From Bacteroidota bacterium (lineage in GTDB: Bacteria; Bacteroidota; Bacteroidia; Sphingobacteriales; Sphingobacteriaceae), in contig JABDBT010000001.1 of the NCBI GenBank assembly GCA_013288465.1, positions 1-56,774 on the forward strand: DNA of 56,774 nt, read 5' to 3'. The position numbers and the translations under genes are program-made. The notes under the pieces were generated by a model. The model was not told where the DNA came from and searched no databases. It saw only the letters and a program-made list of their open reading frames with translations. The stretch's first letter is position 1. Each line of letters opens with the position of its first letter. Shown in pieces: positions 8,301-15,282 of this stretch.

Positions 8301-8516
8301 ATAAACGAAGGCGAATATCATAAAGAAAAAATAGTAATAACCCCCGAAGATACTGCCGTAGTAACCGAACAGGTAACAACCGTTTACCAAAAAATTATGG
8401 CGCATGATTTTAATACCGGTTGCGGTAAAAAAGATTGCGATTGGTGCCATTTTGTACGCAGCAATTTTAAGCAGGCCGATAATGTAATGCAGATGGAAGA
8501 GGATATGGATAGTTAA
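5346..8516 (+). CDS. UvrD-type helicase fused to RecB-like nuclease with Fe-S-type cysteines (1056 aa)
   Basis: Superfamily 1A DNA helicase with a C-terminal PD-(D/E)XK nuclease, the layout of AddA, AddB and AdnA/AdnB end-processing enzymes. I chose ATG 5346 rather than 5316 because the chain then begins MQNSTPNKYN directly before the Q-motif region GLNPEQLAAV. Helicase motifs in order: AGPGTGKT (Walker A), VDEFQDT (motif II), GDDDQSIFKFQGA (III), LKHNYRSN (IV), TAHGSKGQEFEHV (V) and LFYVAVTRAK (VI). The nuclease shows Asp915 (GNLDKI), Asp928 and Lys930 (DYKTG) and QAVFY. Cys798, Cys1026, Cys1031 and Cys1034 bracket it as in the AddB iron-sulfur staple. No partner addB/adnB gene lies nearby. 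Role: probably double-strand break resection or related repair. Confidence 0.88.
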   Translation: MQNSTPNKYNLKFQEALAGLNPEQLAAVNKMDGPVLVVAGPGTGKTQILAARIGKILTDTDARPNEILCLTYTDAGAVAMRKRLFEFIGPDAYRINIYTFHAFCNEVIQENLEYFGKLNLEALSDLESAMLFRELVDEFPNDHLLKRFTGEIYFDAPRLKSLFSTMKSEGWNEAIMENAVKEYLDDLPNREEFIYKKANAKAGVKAGDLKQKDIDKATDLMKKLLAAVGEYQNFDKKMKERGRYDYDDMIIWVLNAFRQNEEILRRYQERYQYILVDEFQDTSGSQNELLKFLLSYWDTPNVFVVGDDDQSIFKFQGANMKNILDFANDYVNVLSTVVLKHNYRSNQSILDISKALINNNKERLTAQLALDKNLRSSHARFAEAIVEPVIREYENPGQEMVDVAMQIKNLVAGGIAPGEIAVIYRNHSQVEELLHFLETQKIAVNTRRKIDILTIPFGEKIINILRYLAMELDSPYSGDELLFEIMHYDFFKIAPIEIAKASIAVAKDNYATAANNQPKTSLRRYINDMRTKAQPGLFDDQQNVEMKYLVSNIDYLLTDAVSVTLQQLFQQVIAKMGILRYIMQQPDKGTFMQILTNFFDFLKDESRKRPDIKLADLLATIELMKKNSIRLDLNQVIFSDNGVNFFTAHGSKGQEFEHVFFIGCDKKTWDSKGRNNGFSYPDTLTQASADDDAQKEESRRLFYVAVTRAKQYLMISYANKDKKGKEQEASQFIGEILADTNMVIAHPHVSEDNMLEFYATQFNEEDKPKIELLDHNYISRLLQNYTLSVTHLSNYLDCPLRFYFQCLIRVPSGKSPSATFGQAVHWALNKAFRRLKDNDEEFISTTEFMKEFRWYMYRNRDSFTKAEFKLRVDYGEKILPVYYEQNITRWNKIALTERSIKNIEIDGVPAKGNLDKIEFEGKQVTVVDYKTGKLKNALDKLKRPTDDKPNGGDYWRQAVFYKLLIDNDPSNDWEVVSTIFDFVEPINEGEYHKEKIVITPEDTAVVTEQVTTVYQKIMAHDFNTGCGKKDCDWCHFVRSNFKQADNVMQMEEDMDS

Positions 8517-8635
8517 TAGTATAGACGGTGCCGGGAGGGGGACATTAGCCAAACATTGAAGACTGCATGATAGCCCTATATATACAAATCAGGTTAAATA
8601 ATTAACTTAGCCTATAAATCAAGATAATTACAAGT

Positions 8636-9961
8636 ATGAGTTTCTTTTATTTTTTAGCTGCATTTTTATTAGCCAGGCGTTTAAATAATTTATTGATCGA
8701 CCCCGAACTGAAACTCAAATGGAAGAACATCCTCTCTTATGCAAGTTGGGCAGTAGTGTTCTTATTTGTTGCAACTGAATCTTCAACGCATAGTTGGGAT
8801 AGTGAGTTTAACGGGATGGCGGCCGACTTTGTGGGCAGTTTCACTTTGTTAGGGATGCTGCTCTACATCAATAAGCAGCCTGATTTTAATCCCTACCGTT
8901 TTTATACGCAGGCGCATTTCCCTTTAGTTGCGGCCGGGCTTATAAGCAGCATTGCGCAATTAATAGCCCCCGTGTTTTATGAAAAATATGAGCAGTTTTT
9001 TGTTTACGCGGTACTTGGGGCGTTTGTATGGATCTTTGCCCGATGGATAGGCTCAAAAAAGCAACGCGAAGAATTAAAAAAAGTAAACGAACGCAATACC
9101 CAATTAGATACGCTGGTAGCGCAACGCACCGCCGAGCTAACCCAGCAAAAAAACGAATTAGAGAATACCGTAAAACTGCTGCAAGCCACCCAGGCGCAAC
9201 TGATACAGCAGGAAAAATTGGCTTCATTGGGCGAGTTAACGGCGGGTATAGCGCATGAGATTCAAAACCCTTTAAACTTTGTAAACAACTTCTCGGATGT
9301 GAGTATAGAGCTTATTGATGAAATGGAGGAGGAGCTGAATAAAGGCGATAAAGATGAAGCTATGGCGATAGCAAATGATATTAAGCAAAACCTGGAGAAG
9401 ATAATACACCACGGCAAACGGGCCGATGCTATTGTTAAAAATATGCTGCAGCACTCGCGCAGCAACTCGGGCGAAAAGCAGCCTACGGATATTAACGCGC
9501 TGGCCGATGAATACCTGCGGCTAAGCTATCATGGTTTAAGGGCTAAGGATAAAATGTTTAACTCGGCTATGGTTACCACGCTTGATGCTGCCCTGCCAAA
9601 AGTAAATGTGATACCGCAGGATATTGGCCGGGTACTGCTTAACTTATTTAATAATGCTTTTTATGCGGTACAGCAGCGGCATAACCAGGAAGGCGATAGC
9701 TATAAGCCCGAGGTAAAGGTAAGTACTGCCGTAAAGGGGAAATTTATCGAAGTTAGGGTGACTGATAACGGAACTGGCATACCCGATACGGTGAAGGACA
9801 AAATATTGCAGCCATTTTTTACAACAAAGCCTACGGGCGAGGGAACGGGGCTGGGCTTATCGCTCAGTTATGATATCGTAGTAAAAGGACATGGGGGCAC
9901 GCTTAAAATTGACAGCAAAGAAGGCCAATACACAGAATTTACAATATTAATACCCGCATAA
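8636..9961 (+). CDS. Membrane-bound sensor histidine kinase (441 aa)
   Basis: Histidine kinase that probably phosphorylates one or both response regulators encoded just downstream. The N-terminal ~145 residues contain four or so membrane helices with no large periplasmic domain, suggesting a signal in or near the membrane. A coiled coil (about 145-195, rich in Gln, Glu and Leu) leads to the HisKA region with phospho-acceptor His207 in AGIAHEIQNPLNFV. The ATPase domain has the N-box (LLNLFNNAFYAV), G1 (VTDNGTGIP), F-box (LQPFFTTKPTG) and G2 (GTGLGLS), so it looks intact. It is 27 nt from the next gene, consistent with an operon. Confidence 0.88.
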   Translation: MSFFYFLAAFLLARRLNNLLIDPELKLKWKNILSYASWAVVFLFVATESSTHSWDSEFNGMAADFVGSFTLLGMLLYINKQPDFNPYRFYTQAHFPLVAAGLISSIAQLIAPVFYEKYEQFFVYAVLGAFVWIFARWIGSKKQREELKKVNERNTQLDTLVAQRTAELTQQKNELENTVKLLQATQAQLIQQEKLASLGELTAGIAHEIQNPLNFVNNFSDVSIELIDEMEEELNKGDKDEAMAIANDIKQNLEKIIHHGKRADAIVKNMLQHSRSNSGEKQPTDINALADEYLRLSYHGLRAKDKMFNSAMVTTLDAALPKVNVIPQDIGRVLLNLFNNAFYAVQQRHNQEGDSYKPEVKVSTAVKGKFIEVRVTDNGTGIPDTVKDKILQPFFTTKPTGEGTGLGLSLSYDIVVKGHGGTLKIDSKEGQYTEFTILIPA

Positions 9962-9988
9962 AATTAAAAAATTGATAGATTTAGCAAT

Positions 9989-10366
9989 ATGAAAATACTG
10001 GTAGTTGATGACGAAGCGGATGTGCAACCGCTTTTTATACAACGTTTTAGAAAAGAAATACGCGACCATGAACTGGAGTTTGACTTTGCCCTTTCGGGCG
10101 AGGAGGCGCTCGATTATTTAAAAGAAAAACACTCGGAGGTGGTATTGATACTTTCGGATATTAATATGCCGGGCATGAGCGGTATTGAGTTGCTGTCGAA
10201 AATACGGCATGACTATGACGCGCCGCCGCCCGTAGTAATGATGATAACCGCCTATGGCGATGAAGAAAATCACCGCCAGGCCATGCAAAACGGCGCGAAT
10301 GATTTTTTAACAAAACCGCTTGATTTTGCTTTGCTGAAAGAAAAACTTAAAACACTGATACACTAA
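9989..10366 (+). CDS. Single-domain response regulator (125 aa)
   Basis: CheY-like receiver protein without an output domain. It has the acidic pair in VVDDEAD, the phospho-acceptor Asp57 in LSDINMPGMSG, the conserved Thr in MITAYGD and Lys-Pro in LTKPLD. The stop codon overlaps the next ATG by one base (TAATG), so translation is coupled to the cyclase-fused regulator that follows. It probably takes phosphate from the upstream kinase and may act as a phosphate sink or relay, or regulate by protein contact. Confidence 0.87.
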   Translation: MKILVVDDEADVQPLFIQRFRKEIRDHELEFDFALSGEEALDYLKEKHSEVVLILSDINMPGMSGIELLSKIRHDYDAPPPVVMMITAYGDEENHRQAMQNGANDFLTKPLDFALLKEKLKTLIH

Positions 10367-11409
10367 TGGCCAAAATATTAGTAGTTGATGATGAGGCTGA
10401 CCTGGAATTGCTGGTAAAACAAAAGTTTCGCCGCAAAATAAGGGAGAATATTTATGAATTTGTTTTCGCGCAAAATGGCGAGGAAGCATTGTTGAAGGTG
10501 AAAGAACACCCCGACCTCGATATTATATTGAGCGATATTAATATGCCGGTTATGGACGGGCTTACTTTGCTTAGCCGCTTGCCCGAAGCTAACCCTATGC
10601 TCAAAGCGGTAGTGGTTTCGGCCTACGGCGATATGCAGAATATACGTACGGCCATGAACCGCGGCGCGTTTGACTTTATAATGAAGCCTGTTGATTTTGA
10701 GGACCTGGACGTAACTATGGAAAAAACCATATTGCATGTTAAACAACTACAGGAAACCATTAAAGCCATAAAGGAAAACAACATCCTCAAAATGTATGTG
10801 GATGAGAACGTGCTGAACTTTATGACCCATAAAGAGTTTGAAAGCAGCCTCATGAAAAACGAACTGCTGGACGCTACCGTAATGTTTGTTGATGTTTGCG
10901 GGTTTACCGCCATAACCGAGCAGGTGCCTGCAAATACCGTGGTTAATTTATTGAATGGCTTGTTTGATAAAATTGTAAAAGAGGTAATTGCGCAGGATGG
11001 CGACGTAGATAAATTTATGGGCGACGCCGTAATGGCCGTTTTTAGGGGCGATTATCATTTAGACCGTGCTATTGACGCGGCGCTGGCTATAAAAGAACAG
11101 ATAAGTAAGTCGGAAGATATTAAAGCCGGCGACCTGGTGTTTAAGCCGGAGGTATCAGTCGGCATTAACTCGGGCGAAATGGTATCAGGCAATATTGGCT
11201 CGGCCTCATTAAAACGACTGGATTACACCGTGATTGGCGACGTGGTTAATTCGGCACAGCGCTTACAGTCCGCAGCCAAACCCGGGCAGATCATTATTAA
11301 CGAAGAAACCTATAATAAAGCCAAAGAATCCTTCAGCTGCGAAAAAATTGGCGAAGTAAACCTGAAAAACAAAGCCAAACCGGTTACTATTTACCAGGTG
11401 CTGGAGTAA
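10366..11409 (+). CDS. Response regulator fused to class III adenylate/guanylate cyclase (347 aa)
   Basis: Receiver domain (about 1-120, phospho-acceptor Asp57 in LSDINMPVMDG), a connecting helix (120-165) and a class III nucleotide cyclase domain (about 170-347). The cyclase keeps the two metal aspartates, Asp176 in MFVDVCGFT and Asp220 in FMGDAVMAVF, and the transition-state residues Asn295 and Arg299 in GDVVNSAQR; Lys216 (DKFMGD) lies near the usual purine-recognition lysine. It is therefore probably active and makes cAMP or, less likely, cGMP when phosphorylated. It forms the third gene of the kinase-regulator-cyclase operon. No cyclic-nucleotide effector gene was seen in the window. Confidence 0.9.
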   Translation: MAKILVVDDEADLELLVKQKFRRKIRENIYEFVFAQNGEEALLKVKEHPDLDIILSDINMPVMDGLTLLSRLPEANPMLKAVVVSAYGDMQNIRTAMNRGAFDFIMKPVDFEDLDVTMEKTILHVKQLQETIKAIKENNILKMYVDENVLNFMTHKEFESSLMKNELLDATVMFVDVCGFTAITEQVPANTVVNLLNGLFDKIVKEVIAQDGDVDKFMGDAVMAVFRGDYHLDRAIDAALAIKEQISKSEDIKAGDLVFKPEVSVGINSGEMVSGNIGSASLKRLDYTVIGDVVNSAQRLQSAAKPGQIIINEETYNKAKESFSCEKIGEVNLKNKAKPVTIYQVLE

Positions 11410-11478
11410 GCAACGTAGTTGTTATTGCCAGGAGTGGGGCGGCAGGCGGGTAAGGGTGGCGAAGCAAATTGTGTTCAA

Positions 11479-11638
11479 CACCAAACGTTCCTATGGAACG
11501 TAAAAACAACTTTTCCTGTATTTTCTACCAACCAAACGTCACGATGTGACGAAGGGACATTGCGTTCCATCGGAACGCCTCGTCGGTAGAACCAAATTTA
11601 GAACACCAGGCAAGAGCGTTCCGTAGGAACGTTTGGTG
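11479..11638. repeat. Nested palindrome cluster A (REP-like)
   Basis: Four short hairpins with 3-nt loops: ACGTTCC/GGAACGT (11485-11501), CGTCAC/GTGACG (11537-11551), GCGTTCC/GGAACGC (11562-11578) and CGTTCC/GGAACG (11617-11631). The outer pair is flanked by CACCAAA and TTTGGTG, forming a larger inverted repeat, and the inner pair is flanked by TTCTACC (11523) and GGTAGAA (11585). Stem sequences differ while pairing is kept, as expected of a palindromic repeat family. No transposase gene is adjacent. Confidence 0.75.
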
Positions 11639-11711
11639 CGATGTGGCAATTTATATTGTTGAAATATGCTTAACTAAATACCGTATTTGGTTAGACTAAT
11701 AGCTTTGCAAG

Positions 11712-11862
11712 TTTGGCTAAAGCCCAGCTTATTTATACTCTTTTAACCGTTGGCTGAAGCCAAACGGCAATGAATTTCCTATCATTGCCGTCCCACTTTA
11801 TGGGGCGGATAAAAATAAACAGGTACAAAAGGGCTTTAGCCAAATAAACGCTCGCTTAGCGA
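11712..11862. repeat. Nested palindrome cluster B
   Basis: Perfect 14-bp outer arms TTTGGCTAAAGCCC (11712-11725) and GGGCTTTAGCCAAA (11831-11844). Inside are a hairpin TGGCT/AGCCA (about 11747-11766), a perfect 10-bp stem ACGGCAATGA/TCATTGCCGT (11764-11773/11782-11791) and CCCA/TGGG (11792-11804). A small TCGCT-T-AGCGA palindrome follows at 11852-11862. The element looks like a composite intergenic repeat of the Sphingobacteriaceae type; only one copy is in the window. Confidence 0.72.
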
Positions 11863-12069
11863 CAATTTGAAATGCCCTCTGTAGGCCTTAATATGCAAAA
11901 TTTTGCTTATATTTGATAGTGCAGGTAACATCGGCACCGCTGCCCGCCTGGCGGATTTGTGGCCGGCTTCCTTCCAAATAAAATGTATTAAAAAAAATTT
12001 CATTTTTGATATAAATCATTAATATACAGCTAATTAATGATTTTTTAACCTGCGTTTATAGCTGTATTG

Positions 12070-12140
12070 TGCAGTTTTATGCAGTTATTCGAGGTTTTCC
12101 GCAGGAATTTTGCAGTTTTGTGGTGGTAATTTGCAGTTTT
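12070..12140 (+). promoter_or_regulatory. Four helically phased TGCAGTT repeats upstream of the GH-like gene
   Basis: TGCAGTT occurs at 12070, 12080, 12111 and 12132, that is, at spacings of 10, 31 and 21 bp, all near whole helical turns, so the sites face the same side of the DNA. They end 64 bp before the ATG at 12204. A weak -7-like TATCTTTA follows at 12175. This suggests an operator for an unknown regulator. Confidence 0.45.
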
Positions 12141-12203
12141 AAGCTGCAAACAAATGCATCGGAGCCTGAAAAACTATCTTTATAATTTCAATAATAACAT
12201 AAC

Positions 12204-15200
12204 ATGAATATCCAACAAACATTTATCCATAAGCTAACCGCTATTGCTTGCGCGTTTATTTTGACTATCGGCCTGTCGGCAACCGCTCAATCCCTAAAAT
12301 ATGTTTCAGGCAATAACAGTTGGAACCCCGATTCATTAGGAAATCACCGGGCGGTAGTTATGGTACCCGCAAACGGCCCGGTAAGTAAAGCATGGATAGA
12401 ATGGCGCCGCCGCGATGACCCGGCAGGTAAAGAGGTGATTGTTGTTGATGCCAAAACCAATAAACGGGTGTTGAATGTTAAAGTTGAAAACGTATCGCGC
12501 GAAAGCGGCACTATTTACTTTGAGCCAACATCGGGCGCGGGTAAATATTATATTTATGATATGCCTTACAAGGTAACCGCGCGGTCAAACTATCCAAAAG
12601 CGGTGTACTATAAAATGAAGGAAACAGCTTCGGCCGATTGGCTGGGCAAAACCGGGCATTATTCAACGGCGAAGGTTTTATACCTCGAATCGGTAAACGC
12701 CATGAATAGCTTTTACCCCATGGAAGTGATAGCTACCCAGCAGGAAACACAAAACTTGCTAAAGGCTAATACCGCCAAAACCTACCTTGTTTTTACCGAG
12801 GACAGGCTGCACCCTACAAAAATGCCGCATGACCTGCCGCAGCGATGGATACAAAAAGGTATTACCGATAAATTTACCGACGCGGCATTAAAGGGCGAAA
12901 ACTTTAGCTACCAGTTAGGTATATACCCGGTTAAAGAAAACCTTAATAACGTAAAACTGGTATTCAGCGATTTGAAAGATGGCAGCGGGCATAGTATCCC
13001 TTCATCGGTTATGTCATGTTTAAATACTGATGGTACAAAATATGATGGTGCGCCTTTGCATATTACCGTTAACGTAAATAAAGGCGATATACAAGCGTTA
13101 TGGTGTTTGGTGAATATCCCTGCCAAAACTTTTGCCGGCGCTTATACCGGCACCGTAACCGTAAAGCCCGAAAATGCAGCGCCAACGGTTATTAAACTTG
13201 CTATAACAGTGAAAAACGAGGTAGCTATAAATGGCGGTGTAAATGAGCCCTGGAAACAAACCCGCTTAACGTGGTTAAACTCTACCCTGGCGCAAAAAAA
13301 TGATGTCATAAAGCCTTATACCGCTTTAAAAGTAGATAGAACGACCATTAGCCTACTTGGCCGGAAAGTAACCCTTAACAAAACCGGTTTCCCCGAGCAA
13401 ATTCAAACATTTTTTACGCCTGAAATGACCGAAACAACCGGTACGCCTAAAAACATATTGGGCGAGAATATTCATTTCCACGTTATCAACGCAGCTACAC
13501 ATAAGGATATCGCCTTTAAAAGCACGGGTCTAAACTTCACCGAAAAAACACCGGGTACCGTAAAATGGACGGCAAGCAATACCTCCGAGTTTTTAAACAT
13601 GGATGTGGATGCCAGGATAGAATTTGATGGCTATCTGTATTACACGGTTAAAATAACCGCGTTAAAAGATGTGAACCTTGACGACATTAAACTGCATATC
13701 CCATTTGATAAAAACGCATCCAAATACCTGATGGGCTTAGGGCAAAAGGGCGGCTTGCGGCCCGATACCGTAAAATGGAAATGGGATGTAGTCAACAAAA
13801 ACCAGGATGGCGCATGGATTGGCGAAGTAAATGCCGGGCTGCAATACTCCCTGCGCGATGAAAATTATGTGCGCCCGCTTAATACTAACTTTTACCTGCA
13901 GAAACCATTGTTATTGCCAACATCATGGGGCAATAGCGGCAAGGGTGGTATAACCATAGCCGTAAAAGGCAAAACCATGCTTTCTGAAAACTACAGCGGC
14001 GCCCGGATGATGAAAAAAGGCGATGTACTGTACTATAACTTTAGCTTGCTGGTTACGCCGTTCCATACGCTGAATACCGATTTTCAGTGGGCCACCCGGT
14101 TTTATCATAAATATAATAACCTCGATACCATAAAAGCCACCGGCGCTACGGTTGTGAATATCCACCATGGCACGCCAATTAACCCTTATATCAACTACCC
14201 GTTCATTGCGCATAATGCTATGAAGAGTTATATTGATTCGGCACACCGGTTGGGGTTAAAGGTTAAGATATACAATACCGTGCGCGAACTATCCAACAGC
14301 GCTTATGAAACTTTCCCGATGCGTAGTTTGGGGCATGAGATCTATTCAACCGGCAATGGTGGCGGTTACTCATGGTTGCAGGAACACGTAGGCGATGATT
14401 ATATAGCGGCCTGGTATGTGCCCGAAGTGAAGGATGCTGCCATTGTTAACAGCGGCATGAGCCGCTGGCATAATTATTATGTGGAGGGTATGAACTGGCT
14501 GGTGCAAAATGTAGGCATTGATGGCATTTACCTGGATGATGTGGCCTTTGACCGCATTACCATGAAACGCGTAAAACGTGTGCTGACACAAAACGGTCAC
14601 CCCGGCATTATCGACCTGCACTCGGCCAACCAATACAATAAAAGCGATGGCTTTAACAATAGCGCCGACCTGTATATGGAAAACTTCCCTTATATAAACA
14701 GGTTATGGTTTGGCGAGTATTTTGATTACGAAAAGAACAACCCCGATTTCTTTTTAACCGAAGTATCAGGCATCCCGTTTGGTTTAATGGGCGAAATGCT
14801 GCAAGGCGGCGGTAACCCGTGGCGCGGAATGGTATATGGCATGACCAACCGTATGCCCTGGAGCGATAATGCCGACCCGCGTCCGATATGGAAAGCATGG
14901 GATAATTTTGGTATGCAGGGCACTAAAATGATTGGCTATTGGGTTGATAATAACCCGGTAAAAACAAGCGACAGCAAAGTATTGGCAACGGTTTATAAAA
15001 AGAATAAAAAAGCAATGGTAGCCATTGCCAGCTGGGCCGGTGATGATACCCGTATCCATTTAAATATCGACTGGAAAGCGCTAAATATCGATCCTGCCAA
15101 AGCAACTATAACTGCCCCGGCAATCAAAAACTTCCAGGAAGCCAGGAAGTTTGGAGTTAATGATGAGATCATGGTGCCTAAAGGAAAAGGCTGGTTGTTG

Positions 15201-15212
15201 ATTATTGAATAA
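12204..15212 (+). CDS. Exported glycoside-hydrolase-like protein, DUF6067/GH123-type (1002 aa)
   Basis: Large secreted or periplasmic protein with a signal peptide (about residues 1-28, ending LSATAQ). The N-terminal ~330 residues are beta-rich (SLKYVSGNNSWNPDSLGNHR, WIEWRRRDDP), followed by a sugar-hydrolase-like central part. From about 640 to 880 it has TIM-barrel-like features: VVNIHHGT, LGLKVKIYNTV, an acidic GIDGIYLDDVAFD strand end, and the YMENFPYINRLWFGEYFDYE region. The C-terminal ~110 residues look like a beta-sandwich (MVAIASWAGDDTRIHLNID). From memory this matches the DUF6067/GH123-N type proteins of Bacteroidota; substrate unknown. It stands alone behind a repeat-rich region, with no SusC/SusD pair. 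Confidence 0.68.
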   Translation: MNIQQTFIHKLTAIACAFILTIGLSATAQSLKYVSGNNSWNPDSLGNHRAVVMVPANGPVSKAWIEWRRRDDPAGKEVIVVDAKTNKRVLNVKVENVSRESGTIYFEPTSGAGKYYIYDMPYKVTARSNYPKAVYYKMKETASADWLGKTGHYSTAKVLYLESVNAMNSFYPMEVIATQQETQNLLKANTAKTYLVFTEDRLHPTKMPHDLPQRWIQKGITDKFTDAALKGENFSYQLGIYPVKENLNNVKLVFSDLKDGSGHSIPSSVMSCLNTDGTKYDGAPLHITVNVNKGDIQALWCLVNIPAKTFAGAYTGTVTVKPENAAPTVIKLAITVKNEVAINGGVNEPWKQTRLTWLNSTLAQKNDVIKPYTALKVDRTTISLLGRKVTLNKTGFPEQIQTFFTPEMTETTGTPKNILGENIHFHVINAATHKDIAFKSTGLNFTEKTPGTVKWTASNTSEFLNMDVDARIEFDGYLYYTVKITALKDVNLDDIKLHIPFDKNASKYLMGLGQKGGLRPDTVKWKWDVVNKNQDGAWIGEVNAGLQYSLRDENYVRPLNTNFYLQKPLLLPTSWGNSGKGGITIAVKGKTMLSENYSGARMMKKGDVLYYNFSLLVTPFHTLNTDFQWATRFYHKYNNLDTIKATGATVVNIHHGTPINPYINYPFIAHNAMKSYIDSAHRLGLKVKIYNTVRELSNSAYETFPMRSLGHEIYSTGNGGGYSWLQEHVGDDYIAAWYVPEVKDAAIVNSGMSRWHNYYVEGMNWLVQNVGIDGIYLDDVAFDRITMKRVKRVLTQNGHPGIIDLHSANQYNKSDGFNNSADLYMENFPYINRLWFGEYFDYEKNNPDFFLTEVSGIPFGLMGEMLQGGGNPWRGMVYGMTNRMPWSDNADPRPIWKAWDNFGMQGTKMIGYWVDNNPVKTSDSKVLATVYKKNKKAMVAIASWAGDDTRIHLNIDWKALNIDPAKATITAPAIKNFQEARKFGVNDEIMVPKGKGWLLIIE

Positions 15213-15248
15213 TGAACACCGAATGCTGAATATCGAATACTGAAGTGA
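15207..15248 (+). repeat. Tandem 14-bp repeat starting in the GH-like gene's stop codon region
   Basis: Three units of 14 bp, GAATAATGAACACC, GAATGCTGAATATC and GAATACTGAAGTGA, share the pattern GAATnnTGAA. The first unit supplies the last Glu codon and the TAA stop. Low-complexity strings of this form are frequent between genes in Sphingobacteriaceae, from general knowledge. Confidence 0.65.
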
Positions 15249-15282
15249 TTAAGTATAATTCAGAAAAAATAACGATTAAAAT

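Larger units (their letters stand above)
11410..12203. other. Gene-free interval (794 bp) with palindromic repeat clusters
   Basis: No credible coding frame lies between the cyclase gene and the GH-like gene. The left two thirds hold two clusters of nested palindromes, entered separately. An imperfect 19-nt inverted repeat (15 of 19 matching; 11444-11462 against about 11933-11951, core AGGCGGG) brackets both. The right end is A/T-rich, followed by four TGCAGTT repeats just before the GH-like gene. Confidence 0.8.

Noticed and set aside
12061..12160. Repeated TGCAGTTTT units considered as a CRISPR array
   Set aside because: Units are only 7-9 bp, spacers are 3-24 bp and unequal, and no cas gene is present.
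11410..12203. Repeat region considered as an insertion sequence or integron remnant
   Set aside because: No transposase or integrase frame, no clear target duplication and no att-type site was found.
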